From positions 8,442,001 through 8,506,000 of the forward strand of contig CM034108.1 in NCBI GenBank assembly GCA_019914945.1: DNA of 64,000 nucleotides, given 5' to 3'. Below are positions 46,320 through 56,492 of this stretch, one piece after another. The notes beneath the pieces are model-generated. The model had not been told where the DNA came from. It saw only the letters and a list, made by a program, of their open reading frames with translations, and did not search any database. Each line of letters opens with the position of its first letter. Positions within the stretch are counted from its first letter, which is position 1. The stretch is from Typha latifolia. Taxonomy: Eukaryota; Streptophyta; Magnoliopsida; Poales; Typhaceae. Position numbers and translations under genes: made by a program.

Positions 46320-47100
46320 GGTCTGATCGGATCACTTCAATGGGAGATTAGACTCAATGGATTGAGTATAGTTATCTTATTTGTTTATTTAGTTTAGTTA
46401 GAATGTTAAGATTTTATTTAATTAGCTAAATCCAGCTATGCGCAGTTTTGAAAAAATATTCGTAGAATATTCTATAGAATTAATGGCCAACCTCCAGATC
46501 TACAACTTTGGTATTCACAACTTCTCTTAACGAAATGAAGGATTAATCCGAGAAAGATAAAGAAGACTAATTTAGTAAGTTAGCTAGTTTTATCTTATTG
46601 TTTGAATTTCAAATAAATCAGATAATCCGTATGTGGATCCGATCCGTTATAGATTTTTACTCCTATAAATAGGAGTGGAGATGTATTGATAATTATATAA
46701 AAGTGAATAGAGAGAAATCTGAGTTTAGCCAATTATTATTCTCGTCCTTATCTTTTCTTCATTAGCTGTTAGATTGTCTTTATTTTTATAGGAGTAGATC
46801 ATAACCGTAGATCCCCTTCAAGCATCCAAACCCTAGCCACCTCCTACCTCCAACAACCACCCTACAATATGGCCGTCCACCACCACCCTTGGCCGTCTGC
46901 CACCCTCTAACGACCGCCACAACATCGAAAATTACCGTTCTACCCTCTCTAACCTGTCTCCACTATTTTATTTTTATCTTTTCATCCCGATCTCCGATTT
47001 AGGTAAAACTAGAGCCATTAGAACCCTAACTCACGAGGCTACCTCCACCTAAATGTTCATAATCATTCTTCTGATAGATCATTCCAGATCTGGTCCGTGA
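46320..47100 (+). mobile_element. T-related solo LTR
   Basis: The second half (from CTCCTATAAATAGGAGTGG, TATA at about 46662-46672) aligns with the T element 5' LTR from TATA to just before the PBS: TAGGAGTAGATCATA, CACCTCCTACCTCCA, and AGAGCCATTAGAACC against AGAGCTATTAGAACC. The region ends in CCAGATCTGGTCCGTGATA with no PBS and no internal sequence, so it appears to be a solo LTR. Boundaries are approximate and no TSD was established. Confidence 0.6.
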
Positions 47101-47530
47101 TATGTATAAATTCATACGTTTGAATTATACAATTTAGATTCACATATATGATTAAATCACATAGCTTATTAAAGATCTAATTGTACAAAGAAATTAAGAC
47201 AGAATAAGAAAAAACTAGAATTTAGCATATCAATTTTAGGAGTGCATCTAGATGGGGTCAATGGCATTAGCTGGAATGCTTAAACTAAGGAAACTTAATG
47301 TAATACGCCGTTAAAAAAAAGCCCTAAGTGAGCACGTGCTCACTCACATCACCTATTTTCTTCCCTCCACCTCTTCTTCTTTTTGGTTTCACCCCTCAGC
47401 CACCATCTTCTTCTTCTCCCCATCCCCCCCCCCTCTCTCTCTTTGTGTGTGTGTGCTCGTCCTCTCTTAATGTCAACGATGGGTTCCTCTCCGAGATCGA
47501 CAGCTTGCTTGAGAGCTTCTCCTCCGCCGC
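47101..47530. other. Region with a G-box palindrome and CT-rich leader-like sequence
   Basis: The 16-bp perfect palindrome GTGAGCACGTGCTCAC (47328-47343) contains a G-box CACGTG. It is followed by CT-rich sequence and a short plus-strand frame ending VNDGFLSEIDSLLESFSSAA just before an S-family LTR at 47531. This could be the start of a plant gene interrupted by the LTR. No family is recognised. Confidence 0.35.
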
Positions 47531-48436
47531 TGTAATGCCCTCGCCCGGCATGGACATGTGCACGCCAACGAGCCCACACAGGACGCGCAGCGCACGCGAT
47601 AGGTCGTGCGAGGCCCGTCACGCATAGATACACCCTTGTACTCAATAATCCATCACTAAATAAGTTATACTATTAATCCAAATAACCCCGTTAGCATATA
47701 AATGCCCAAGTCCACAATAATATACACTAGACCATAAAATAAATCATGACATTATCAAGTTAAATCTGTTAATAGAACCATATTTATATCCACAATAACC
47801 ATATTAAACAGCTACATAATCTAGCAAGGCCCACACAAGCCACGACAAACTATCAAGATACAACTTATAACTACTAACACATGAATATAATATAATTCGA
47901 CCTGTATTATACAAATCATCGTCTAATACAAAAGGGTACAAATATCAAATAATTATACAACTCAAATTCTATATAAACTGTCATCTATAGCGTCTCGCAT
48001 CTATAGCTCACCTATAGAGAGTTATGAGCTAAGGGCTCAGTGAATAGACCTTACCCCAAATCAGTGATGCCAAACAGAGATTAAATCATATACTGAATAA
48101 TATGAATCAGAAAGAAGTATGATGCCATGTATGAGCATGCATATATATATATTCTTGATGACATATATATAAATGATGACGCATGATGCATGCCAACCAC
48201 TACATAATCGTATATGTTAGAGCCAAAGACAATCCACATATCTCTCACTATCACAATCATCTATCTCAACTCTGAATATCATCCACCATACTGGACCTAT
48301 GGTACCCACCCCAAACTCGATACACATCATACCACAAACTCAGAGCATACTTTGTCATACGCTTAGAGTATCTCTGGAGATAAATCATACCCTGCTATAT
48401 GCTAAGGATATCTCAAAAAAAATCATACCCTATCAT

Positions 48437-49440
48437 TGAAACATTTAGATAGAATCTTTTCTTATTGCATTACGTGTTTATTTTTATTAAAATAAAATTT
48501 CTGTAGGTCGCGTTCGAACATAGGAGGGGTCGCATTCGAATGCCCTTGCGAACGCCTGCATCAGGTTCGCAAATACAGAGAACACATATTATGCACTCGA
48601 ACGCAGTTGAGTGAGTTCGAACGTCCGCGTTCGAACGCCTACACTGCATTCGCACATACAAAGAATATGTTTTGGTGCGTTCGAACGCGGTCGGGCGCGT
48701 TCGAACATGATCGACGAGAATCCTCTAGAATTAGGGTTTCATATTGTTTTAGGACTTGTAGGCTAGCCTCTATATATATGTGGATGGTAGCCAAATTCAT
48801 TATGCAATTGGATTATTGATATCTTGCCTCTTATCTTCTCTCTAGACTTCTCCCCCCTCCCTCTTCACTAACTTTCCACCTCTACCGTCGGCAAGCTTCT
48901 CATAACTTCTAATCTCCCTCGATTGTCGAGCCACCCTTCTTCTTTGAGATCGCGACTGTTTCATTCCCTTTGTCTATATCATTTAACCACTTCCACAATC
49001 TACCTTCATCACTATACTAATCCATAACCCTAACATCCACTCCACCCATCACCACCACCATCATCTACGTTATTCCATATTTTCATCCCTACTATAGTTT
49101 GAATATGCGAATGGCATAAATACAAAAGTTGTAGATCAGGAAGTTACGGATCTAACCAAATTTTTTAGTAATTGTTTGACTACCAAAGAATATTTGATGA
49201 ATATTTTCCATGGTCATGCAGACTGATTCATGTAATACATCCAGATCTTGAAGAAATCATTGCGTAGCCTATCTTTGGTATCGGAACTTAACAAGTGGTA
49301 TCAGAGCTTGTTAATTTGGTATCAGAGCTTATCATTGGTATCAGAGCTTATCAATTGGTATCAGAGCTTATTATTGGTATCAGAGCTTATCAATTGGTAT
49401 CAAAGCCTATCAATTTGGTATCAGAGCTTATCAATTATAT
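48437..49440 (+). mobile_element. F1-family solo LTR with expanded PBS tail
   Basis: It begins TGAAACATTTAGATAG (compare TGATACACTTAG) and carries TTCGAA palindromes (48511-48705) and a TATA-like CTCTATATATATG (about 48767-48779). It ends in an array of PBS-like units (49275-49427). No gag or pol follows: S5 sequence resumes after 49440. A clean TSD was not identified. Confidence 0.75.
49275..49427 (+). repeat. Tandem array of eight tRNA-iMet PBS-like units
   Basis: TGGTATCAGAGC occurs exactly at 49296, 49317, 49336, 49356, 49375 and 49416, with one-mismatch (49395) and two-mismatch (49275) copies, at 19-21-bp spacing. Linkers are TTATCAAT variants. A single copy is what an LTR element needs for priming. 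Confidence 0.95.
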
Positions 49441-50447
49441 GATAAGGGTATATAAATAATAGTTGTACATTGTCATATGCTAAGAGTATAACTATCAGTC
49501 ATCACCATACTTTGCCATATGCTAAGAATATGTCCAATACCAGTCCGGACCAGATACCGTTCCAGCCATCATATCACATACACCAGTATTTTTATGATTT
49601 TCTAATTCATGATGATCATATGCATATCAAGTACTACAATAGATCATACACTTTAGGAATTTAAGTGGTAAAGAAGCCAAGAGAAAAATGATGCAATGCA
49701 GAATCTAATCATATATCTAATATATGCATATTCCTGCTAGTTAATCACATGCATACTCATGATAGAAATCATCTCAACATAAAACTATAAAAGTATAGTC
49801 ATCTCCAATCATCTCTATATATCATCAATGTACTCATATCCTAGATCAGCCTAATCAAATGCATGATAAAATATACTCAATTAAAATCTTTTCTAGATAA
49901 AGTCATATAATCATGCTGGAGGCCAAAACATGCATATACATAATTATATAATATATCATAATTTGAGAAAAACGTCTAGAGGATATGACTACTCACTGTT
50001 TGATTAGAAAACTCAATACACGTGTCCCTCCCGTCCATCGATCAATCGTCACAAATCGCTAGCAAGGTCCACGAGGTCTCAAATAAGGGGGTTGGGTTCT
50101 AAAAATGTTTAAGTAATATAAAGTTAGTTATTTATCCAATTAGGATCCGTTTGTGTAACATATGATGATTTATTAGGTTAAGAATTTCTTCTTTTATTTT
50201 TATTAAATGATTTGATCTATATCATATATATAATTATAATAATATTAATATGTTATTATTCTAATTGTAGATCTATTTATAAAACCATAGTTTGCTAGTT
50301 ATATATTATGTATATAGTAGTCAATCTCTTTTGATAAAAAAAATGTAAAAGAGCTACATGTACAATAATATAATTTAAAATACAAGCACCTATATTATCT
50401 AATATTATATAATTATACTTTAATTATTTTGTCACCTATATTATCTT

Positions 50448-51246
50448 TTATTCTTGTTTTAGTGTATATTTCATAGAAAAATAAGTTTTTCGTATGTCAT
50501 GTTCGAACACGGATGGAGTGCGTTCGAATGCGCTTGTGAACGCCTACATCTGGTTCGTAAAAATAAAGAACGTGAAATGTGTATTCGAACGCGCTTATGA
50601 ACGCCTACATCAGGCTCGCAAATACAGAGAACGCAAAATGTGTATTCAAACGCAGTCGACGAAAATATACTATTTTAGGGTTAATAATTGCCATTTTTGA
50701 ATTGTTTGTTTAGCCTTTATAGGTGTCGATGGTAACCATGGAATAATTATGGAATGAATTAAGTTTTGCTCTCGCCTCCTTCATATTCTTCTCTTTCGTT
50801 CTCTCGTTCCTTGGCGTCGCCGCTTCTAACCCCCCTCCACCGGCCACACACCCTAGTACCTTAGGGTGGCCCACTCCTCCCTCTTCTTCCAATCTATCTA
50901 TCACCTTACCATAACCCCTTTCATCATCCATAACCTACCACCTCCACTTACTCACCAGTGCCACCCCACTATCGCTGGTCCACCATCCTCCACCATCATC
51001 AAGGATCTCATGCCTCCATCCACGGATCCAAAGATGGACTCCCTAATGTTCGTCTACTAATCGGACGATATCTCGAGATCCCACCGTCTGATTCTTCGAA
51101 AACTAGATTTGTTGGAAAGCTCTTTTCTAGGGCTACAATATATTAGAATTTTCACTCTTTTTTGCTTTAGCTGGAGTTTGACTAGCCGGAAGGAAAGCAA
51201 ACTGAAAGCTCTACTGACAAGCGTCCCTAACTTGGAGATCATATCA
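50448..51246 (+). repeat. F2 LTR a, 5'-truncated
   Basis: It starts inside the LTR at TTTTATTCTTGTTTTAGTG. TTCGAA units at 50501-50655, one copy of the TATA-proximal block (TTAGCCTTTATAGG, about 50711), end GATCATATCA. Unlike LTRs b and c it does not have the promoter block duplicated. Confidence 0.8.
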
Positions 51247-51249
51247 AGC

Positions 51250-51261
51250 TGGTATCAGAGC
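51250..51261 (+). promoter_or_regulatory. PBS of internal 1
   Basis: A single TGGTATCAGAGC three bases after the LTR end. Confidence 0.85.
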
Positions 51262-51305
51262 CACCATTCATAGGACACGTGCTTCCTCTGACGACAACCA
51301 AAGCC

Positions 51306-51425
51306 ATGGCTGCACGGCGAGATGAGGAAGATAAGATTTCCTCAATAGAGGAGGGGGAAACGGTTGCAGGGACTTTCACCCGCGGAACCGCCCCACTAAA
51401 TCTTAATATGGATGGCCATCTATAA
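51306..51425 (+). pseudogene. Residual gag start, 39 codons (internal 1)
   Basis: MAARRDEEDKISSIEEGE and TRGTAPLNLNMD match the first residues of the G4 gag (MAARRDDEEEILPIEEEE), then a TAA stop. After the stop the sequence no longer resembles gag. Confidence 0.7.
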
Positions 51426-51462
51426 TTAGATGATGATGGAGATGATGTAGGAAATATGGGCG

Positions 51463-51792
51463 TGGCCGAAACCTTCTTCAACAAGCATGGCAATCGCAAG
51501 GCAGCATGGGGAGCCCTCCGTAGTATACCCAACATCCTCGATCTCCCCGTTCCCCACAAAAATAAGGGAGAGTTCGGCTATCCAGCAAGATCAAGCTTCT
51601 ACACCCCGACCCATGGTCGGCCGCAATGAATCGCCATCAGCTACAATGGAATCCTCAACCATCGTAGCAACCCTCGGAACCTCCACATCTTCCCATGCAC
51701 CGGAGACCTCGCCAACAAACCGCGAAAGGCTTACCTCACCCTTCTCGATCCCTCTAGAATCAGCGAAGAGTCAAGCTTCATGGCAGCAGTTT
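51463..51792 (+). other. Unrecognised internal segment, copy 1 (continues at 57590)
   Basis: Same sequence as the 59975-60430 segment of internal 2, with a stop in the matching frame after GRPQ. The frame is interrupted by solo LTR V at 51793. See the entry at 59975. Confidence 0.5.
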
Positions 51793-52373
51793 TGTAACAC
51801 CCCAAAACTATATAAAAAAAAAATCCCGTGACGCACGCGCCGAGCGCGTGCGTCACAGGCGCCTGCCACTCTACCCCCCTTCCTTTTCTTCTTCTTCTTC
51901 TTCCCCTTCCCTTCCCTTCCGGAGGAGCCGGCTAGCTGACGAAATTTACCTTACTGTGGAGACCCCCCAGGCGAGTAGAGTTATACAAATTTAGAATAAT
52001 ATAATTATAGTCATTATACATATAATGACACTGTAGGAAATGTCGGTATTACTGCATGCATTTAGTACACCATGTTATATCTTTACATATGCAGTTATTG
52101 ATAACTTGCTTATCATGATATTATGAGATTGTTAATGTAGTATAAGCATTAGTGTGATATGCTTTGCATGTATCATGTATGATATACCCTTGCATATATA
52201 TCTATTGTGAATATAGAATGTAACGATCGGGATGACTATGATATGCTTTATACACCCATAGACACTGCACCACTTCCACCTATTATTAGTAGTCGAATTC
52301 GACTAAACAAGTACCCTTACTCACTCAGCCCAGGGTTAAGGGTAGAGTGTATCTTATATGATTATACTATTAG

Positions 52374-53170
52374 TGTTACGTTCCTTCCTCGGCTATAGGC
52401 TCTGATACCAGATTGTTACGATCCTTCCTTTTTGCTATGGGCTCTGATACCAGCTTGATACGAACCCTCTTTTGGTGCTATGGCCCTGATACCAGATTGT
52501 TACGATCTTGCACGGAACTTTGAGATCAGATCCCGAAATATCCTACCGTTGGATCGCTGTGAAATTTTGTTATGATGTAGGCCCGGAAAAGAGCTTTCCA
52601 ACGGATCTATTTGAGGCGAATCGGAGTTGGGGATCTCGAGATATCGTTCGTTTAGTGGATGAACGTCAGGATACTCTGTTTTTGGATTCCGTGGATGAAG
52701 GCACGAAATCCTGGGTAATGGTGGATTGTGGAGGGCCGGTGTTGATGGGGTGGCACCGGTGTAAAAGTGATGGTGGAAGGGTTATGGATGATGGAAAGGT
52801 TAGAGATAGCGATGGATAAATTGGAAGAAGGGGGAGAAGAGGGCCACTCCTAAGGGACTAGGGTGATTGGCCTGTCGAGGGAGATTAGAAGCGGCGTCGC
52901 CGGGGAGATTGAGGGAACGAGAGCGAAGAAGACGAAGGAGGCAAGGCAAACTCAATTCTCAATAATCAATTCCTAATTTTGGTTGCCCTACACATACTTT
53001 TATAGGCTAACCAACAACTCAATCTTATCCTAAAACACAATCTTATCCTAAAACTCAATCTTATCCTAAAACACAATCTTATCCTAAAACTCAATCTTAT
53101 CCTAAAACTCAATCTTATCCTAATGTAAATCCAAACTCGAGACGACGTCGGTGAAGTCCGAATCGTATCA
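52374..53170 (-). repeat. G4 3' LTR
   Basis: On the minus strand TGATACGATTCGGACTTC to CGTAACA. It contains six 18-bp repeats (53018-53122), TATA-like CCTATAAAAGTATG (about 52996-53009), and three internal PBS-like units (52399, 52441, 52483). Confidence 0.92.
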
Positions 53171-53197
53171 ATCCACCACGCTTCCGCAACCTTGTCC

Positions 53198-53644
53198 TCA
53201 AGGTTTGAAATTTGGGAAGCGATCCATGATGTCTGTCTCTAGCTCCCATGTAGACTCGTCAGTAGGTTTGCCCAGCCACTCAATCAGCACTTCAGTCTCT
53301 AATCTGGATCCTTGGCGTCTTCTCCTACGACTTAGGACTCGAACCGGCTCATTGGAGCCATCTTCCTCCATTGGTTCGGGTAAGGTCGAACCCACTACAT
53401 GGTTAGGCCCGATCTGGGCCTTCAATGCCGAGACATGGAAGACGGGATGTATCCTGGTTCCTTCGGGTAGGTCCAATCGGTAAGCTACTGGACCGATTCG
53501 TTGTAGCACTCGGTACGGACCATAGTACTTGTATCCCAACTTTTGGTTCAAAATTGGCCTCAATGTGGATTGTCGATACGGTTGAGCTCGAACGAACACC
53601 AATTGATCCACCTCAAATTCTCGCTCACGTCTCGCCTTTGTCAT
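53198..53644 (-). pseudogene. G4 integrase C-terminus and chromodomain
   Basis: A 148-codon frame: VDQLVFVRAQPYRQSTLRP, YGPYRVLQRIGPVAYRLDLP (GPY/F module), HPVFHVSALK, then the chromodomain EVLIEWLGKPTDESTWELE. The frame is open to FPNFKP and stops just before the polypurine tract. The catalytic core is absent: upstream sequence is the end of protease. It is a fragment of the former polyprotein. Confidence 0.85.
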
Positions 53645-53741
53645 GCGTTTGCTTCATGCGGTTTTGTGCCGAGAAGGAGGCGAGTTCACTTGTATCTGGT
53701 TCAGGAACAACCATTTGCAATAGTAGAGCTCGGTCCCCGCA

Positions 53742-54365
53742 CTAGGAAAGCCTACAAGTGGTTGCAATGTTGGTCCTTGCCGCGGTTGATTTCCATCCAG
53801 CAGGTACCTTTCTTCCATTCCTCCGAAAGGTCAGTGTGAGGTTTGAGAAATCAAATGTTACGGGCCCCAAGCTTTGAAGCCATTGAGTTCCCAAAACAAT
53901 ATCAGCTCCTCGCAAGGCCAATGGATAAAGATCCAATGTGAAACTTTGGCCTTGCACCTTCAATACCACACCTCCACAAATAAAATCTGCTCGCAAGGTG
54001 GTGCCATCTCCAATCGTCACATCGAACCCTTCCGTGGGTTCCGACTCGAGCCCAATCTTCCTAAGGAGCCTCTTGTCAATGAAGTTGTGGGTGGACCCGG
54101 TGTCAATCAAGATTCTCACTGTGGTCTTCTTGACTACTCCGTTCACCCGCAATGTCTTTGGTGCCGCCGTCCCCGAATAGGCGTGGAGGGAGATTTCAGC
54201 TATCACATCCTCCACGTTTTGCTCCTCAACTTCTTCTCCTCGATGTCCAGCAACATCTGCGCTTTCAGCTGCAAGCTCATCCTCCGCTTCCTCCAATCCA
54301 TCGATGAGCATCACCGATCCCATCGGTTTAGCGCAACGATGCCCCCGGTACAAACTTCTCATCAC
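53742..54365 (-). pseudogene. G4 aspartic protease, separated from gag by a frameshift
   Basis: GHRCAKPMGSVMLIDGLEE follows the zinc knuckle in a shifted frame. TTVRILIDTGSTHNFIDKRL holds the catalytic DTG, and GADIVLGTQWLQSLGPVTF ends the domain. G6 has the same region in one frame, so an extra C in the run at 54342-54346 appears to be the change. Protease and knuckle residues are otherwise well preserved. Confidence 0.85.
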
Positions 54366-55653
54366 AACGGAAGCATAAGCCCTTGGCTCTTCTTTCTTCT
54401 ACTTGGGCAGGTGTGAGTACTCGCCCCGGACCTCTAGGTGCGTACTTCACATCTTGGGATGGCTTCAAGGGTGCTCGAGGAGGTATCAATGCCGTAGCAG
54501 CTCTTGGTACTCCGCTAGTGTTTCCTGCCGCTATGTTTGGTAGAGCTTGAGTGCGGCTTCCTTGGCTTGTCCAACTCTGCTTCCAGTGTATCTTCATGGC
54601 TCTATGCTTGTCTTCCATAAGCACCGCATCTTGGAAGGCCTCCTTTAAGGTTCTAGGCCTTAAAGCCCTCACATCGGCTTGTATGTCACCCCGCAGCCCG
54701 GAGATGAAGGTGCTGCGAAGTTGCTGATCCGTCCATGGTGGATGACATCGGCTACTAATCCTCTCAAATTCTTCTTGGTATGACCCAACCGTGGTCTTCT
54801 GAACCGTCTTTGAGAGGAGAGCATCAAAGTCTTCATAGCCCGATACTCCAAATCGCCGTGTGATATCGGCGCAAAATTCAGCCCAAGTTTCGATGGCCTC
54901 AATGGCATTGGCTGATCGAAACCAATGAAGCGCCGCATCCTCAAGGTGGAAGCTTGCAAGCGTCACCTTGTATTCTTCCGCCGTACCTTGGTATGCAAAG
55001 AATTGCTCCGCCCTATACAACCAATCAATTGGATCGCCACCTTTGAACTTGGGGAATTCGAGACGCACGACTTGTCCACGAATGCCGTTGTCTCGTTCCG
55101 GATCATGCCCAACTCCTTGTCTAACCGGCGGAGGATGCACCATGAAGGGTTGATGATCCCTCCTTCGGTTTAGATCAACTCGCCGTGGTTCCGGATCGTA
55201 TCGGCCCGCCCATGGATCTTGATCTCCAATGTGGTCTCCATGGTGATTCGCTCGTCGGATGGGTTCACCCGCAACTGGTCCTGGTGTAACCATCCTTGCT
55301 TGCCTCTGCCCATAGGGTGGTGGTAGCAGCGGCTCTTGTGGTTGCAAAGGCTGAACCGGTGAGGATTGATTCAAGGGGGTGGACTCGCGTCGTGGGGTCG
55401 ATGGTGCCTTCCCGTTAGACATTGCTTCCCTTGGCGCCCGTAGTTCCCGCATCATCTCCATCATCATCTGGTGGTTGATGGCCATCTGCTCTGAAATAGA
55501 CCCCAACATGGATAGAACGCTAGGCTCTTCCGTATTCCGATTAGATCGGATGGTTCCGCGGGTGGAAGTCCCCGCAATCGTCTCTTCCTCCTCTATTGGG
55601 AGAATCTCTTCTTCATCATCACGCCGTGCAGCCATGGATCTGGTGGTCGTCAT
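54328..55653 (-). CDS. G4 gag protein, 441 codons
   Basis: The structural nucleocapsid/capsid polyprotein of a Ty3 element, which packages element RNA in cytoplasmic particles. Start MTTTRSMAARRDDEEE; coiled-coil-like LGSISEQMAINHQMMMEMMR (about 50-70); a Pro/Gln-rich linker; the gag domain (about 195-330) with FKGGDPIDWLYRAEQFF, LASFHLEDAALHWFR and FCADITRRFG; and the start of a CCHC knuckle GLCFRCDEKFVPG before a frameshift ends the frame. It is the only long uninterrupted TE protein in the window. Loss of the final His/Cys of the knuckle by frameshift should weaken RNA binding. A start at the inner Met (MAARRDD) is equally possible and corresponds to the start used in the F2 array. Confidence 0.85.
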   Translation of the reverse strand: MTTTRSMAARRDDEEEILPIEEEETIAGTSTRGTIRSNRNTEEPSVLSMLGSISEQMAINHQMMMEMMRELRAPREAMSNGKAPSTPRRESTPLNQSSPVQPLQPQEPLLPPPYGQRQARMVTPGPVAGEPIRRANHHGDHIGDQDPWAGRYDPEPRRVDLNRRRDHQPFMVHPPPVRQGVGHDPERDNGIRGQVVRLEFPKFKGGDPIDWLYRAEQFFAYQGTAEEYKVTLASFHLEDAALHWFRSANAIEAIETWAEFCADITRRFGVSGYEDFDALLSKTVQKTTVGSYQEEFERISSRCHPPWTDQQLRSTFISGLRGDIQADVRALRPRTLKEAFQDAVLMEDKHRAMKIHWKQSWTSQGSRTQALPNIAAGNTSGVPRAATALIPPRAPLKPSQDVKYAPRGPGRVLTPAQVEERRAKGLCFRCDEKFVPGASLR

Positions 55654-55679
55654 TGGAAGCGCTTGTCCGAGGAACGGTG

Positions 55680-55691
55680 GCTCTGATACCA
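55680..55691 (-). promoter_or_regulatory. PBS of G4
   Basis: GCTCTGATACCA on the plus strand, i.e. TGGTATCAGAGC for the minus-strand element, three bases after the LTR end. Three more copies lie within the LTR at 55720, 55762 and 55804. Confidence 0.9.
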
Positions 55692-55694
55692 GCT

Positions 55695-56492
55695 TGTTAC
55701 GTTCCTTCCTCGGCTATAGGCTCTGATACCAGATTGTTACGATCCTTCCTTTTTGCTATGGGCTCTGATACCAGCTTGATACGAACCCTCTTTTGGTGCT
55801 ATGGCCCTGATACCAGATTGTTACGATCTTGCACGGAACTTTGAGATCAGATCCCGAAATATCCTACCGTTGGATCGCTGTGAAATTTTGTTATGATGTA
55901 GGCCCGGAAAAGAGCTTTCCAACGGATCTAGTTTGAGGCGAATCGGAGTTGGGGATCTCGAGATATCGTTCGTTTAGTGGACGAATGTCAGGATACTTTG
56001 TTTTTGGATTCCGTGGATGAAGGCACGAAATCCTGGGTAATGGTGGATTGTGGAGGGCCGGTGTTGATGGGGTGGCACCGGTGTAAAAGTTATGGTGGAA
56101 GGGTTATGGATGATGGAAAGGTTAGAGATAGCGATGGATAAATTGGAAGAAGGGGGAGAAGAGGGCCACTCCTAAGGGACTAGGGTGATTGGCCTGTCGA
56201 GGGAGATTAGAAGCGGCGTCGCCGGGGAGATTGAGGGAACGAGAGCGAAGAAGACGAAGGAGGCAAGGCAAACTCAATTCTCAATAATCAATTCCTAATT
56301 TTGGTTGCCCTACACATACTTTTATAGGCTAACCAACAACTCAATCTTATCCTAAAACACAATCTTATCCTAAAACTCAATCTTATCCTAAAACACAATC
56401 TTATCCTAAAACTCAATCTTATCCTAAAACTCAATCTTATCCTAATGCAAATCCAAACTCGAGACGACGTCGGTGAAGTCCGAATCGTATCA
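55695..56492 (-). repeat. G4 5' LTR
   Basis: Nearly identical to the 3' LTR. Contains the 18-bp repeats (56339-56443), a TATA-like CCTATAAAAGTATG (about 56317-56330) and three PBS-like units near its 3' end. Confidence 0.92.

Larger units (their letters stand above)
47531..50447 (-). mobile_element. S5: S-family LTR, split by an F1 solo LTR and truncated
   Basis: The family terminus TGTAATGCCC is at 47531. S sequence runs to 48436, is interrupted by an F1 LTR (48437 to about 49440), and resumes to about 50447 (landmarks AATAAGGGGGTTGGG and TAAGTAATATAAAGTTAGTT). There it gives way to a 5'-truncated F2 LTR. The CT/TTC end of the LTR is missing. Net length is about 1.9 kb. Confidence 0.7.
52374..56492 (-). 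mobile_element. G4: young Ty3 chromovirus-related element, pol mostly deleted
   Basis: It has a perfect TSD ATTAG (52369-52373 and 56493-56497), two LTRs (52374-53170, 797 bp; 55695-56492, 798 bp) differing by about five substitutions and one indel by eye, PBS at 55680-55691, intact gag, frameshifted protease, then directly the integrase C-terminus and chromodomain. RT, RNase H and the integrase core are deleted, so it would need a helper. The high LTR identity marks it as the most recent insertion that can be dated here. Confidence 0.92.

Noticed and set aside
48511..48705. TTCGAA repeats as heat-shock elements or Pol III B boxes
   Set aside because: Heat-shock elements need TTC and GAA separated by two bases. 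GTTCGAACG lacks the B-box C at the correct position. Neither reading fits.
49275..49427. Cluster of tRNA genes
   Set aside because: Only the 12 bases complementary to a tRNA 3' end are repeated; no tRNA body, A box or B box is present.
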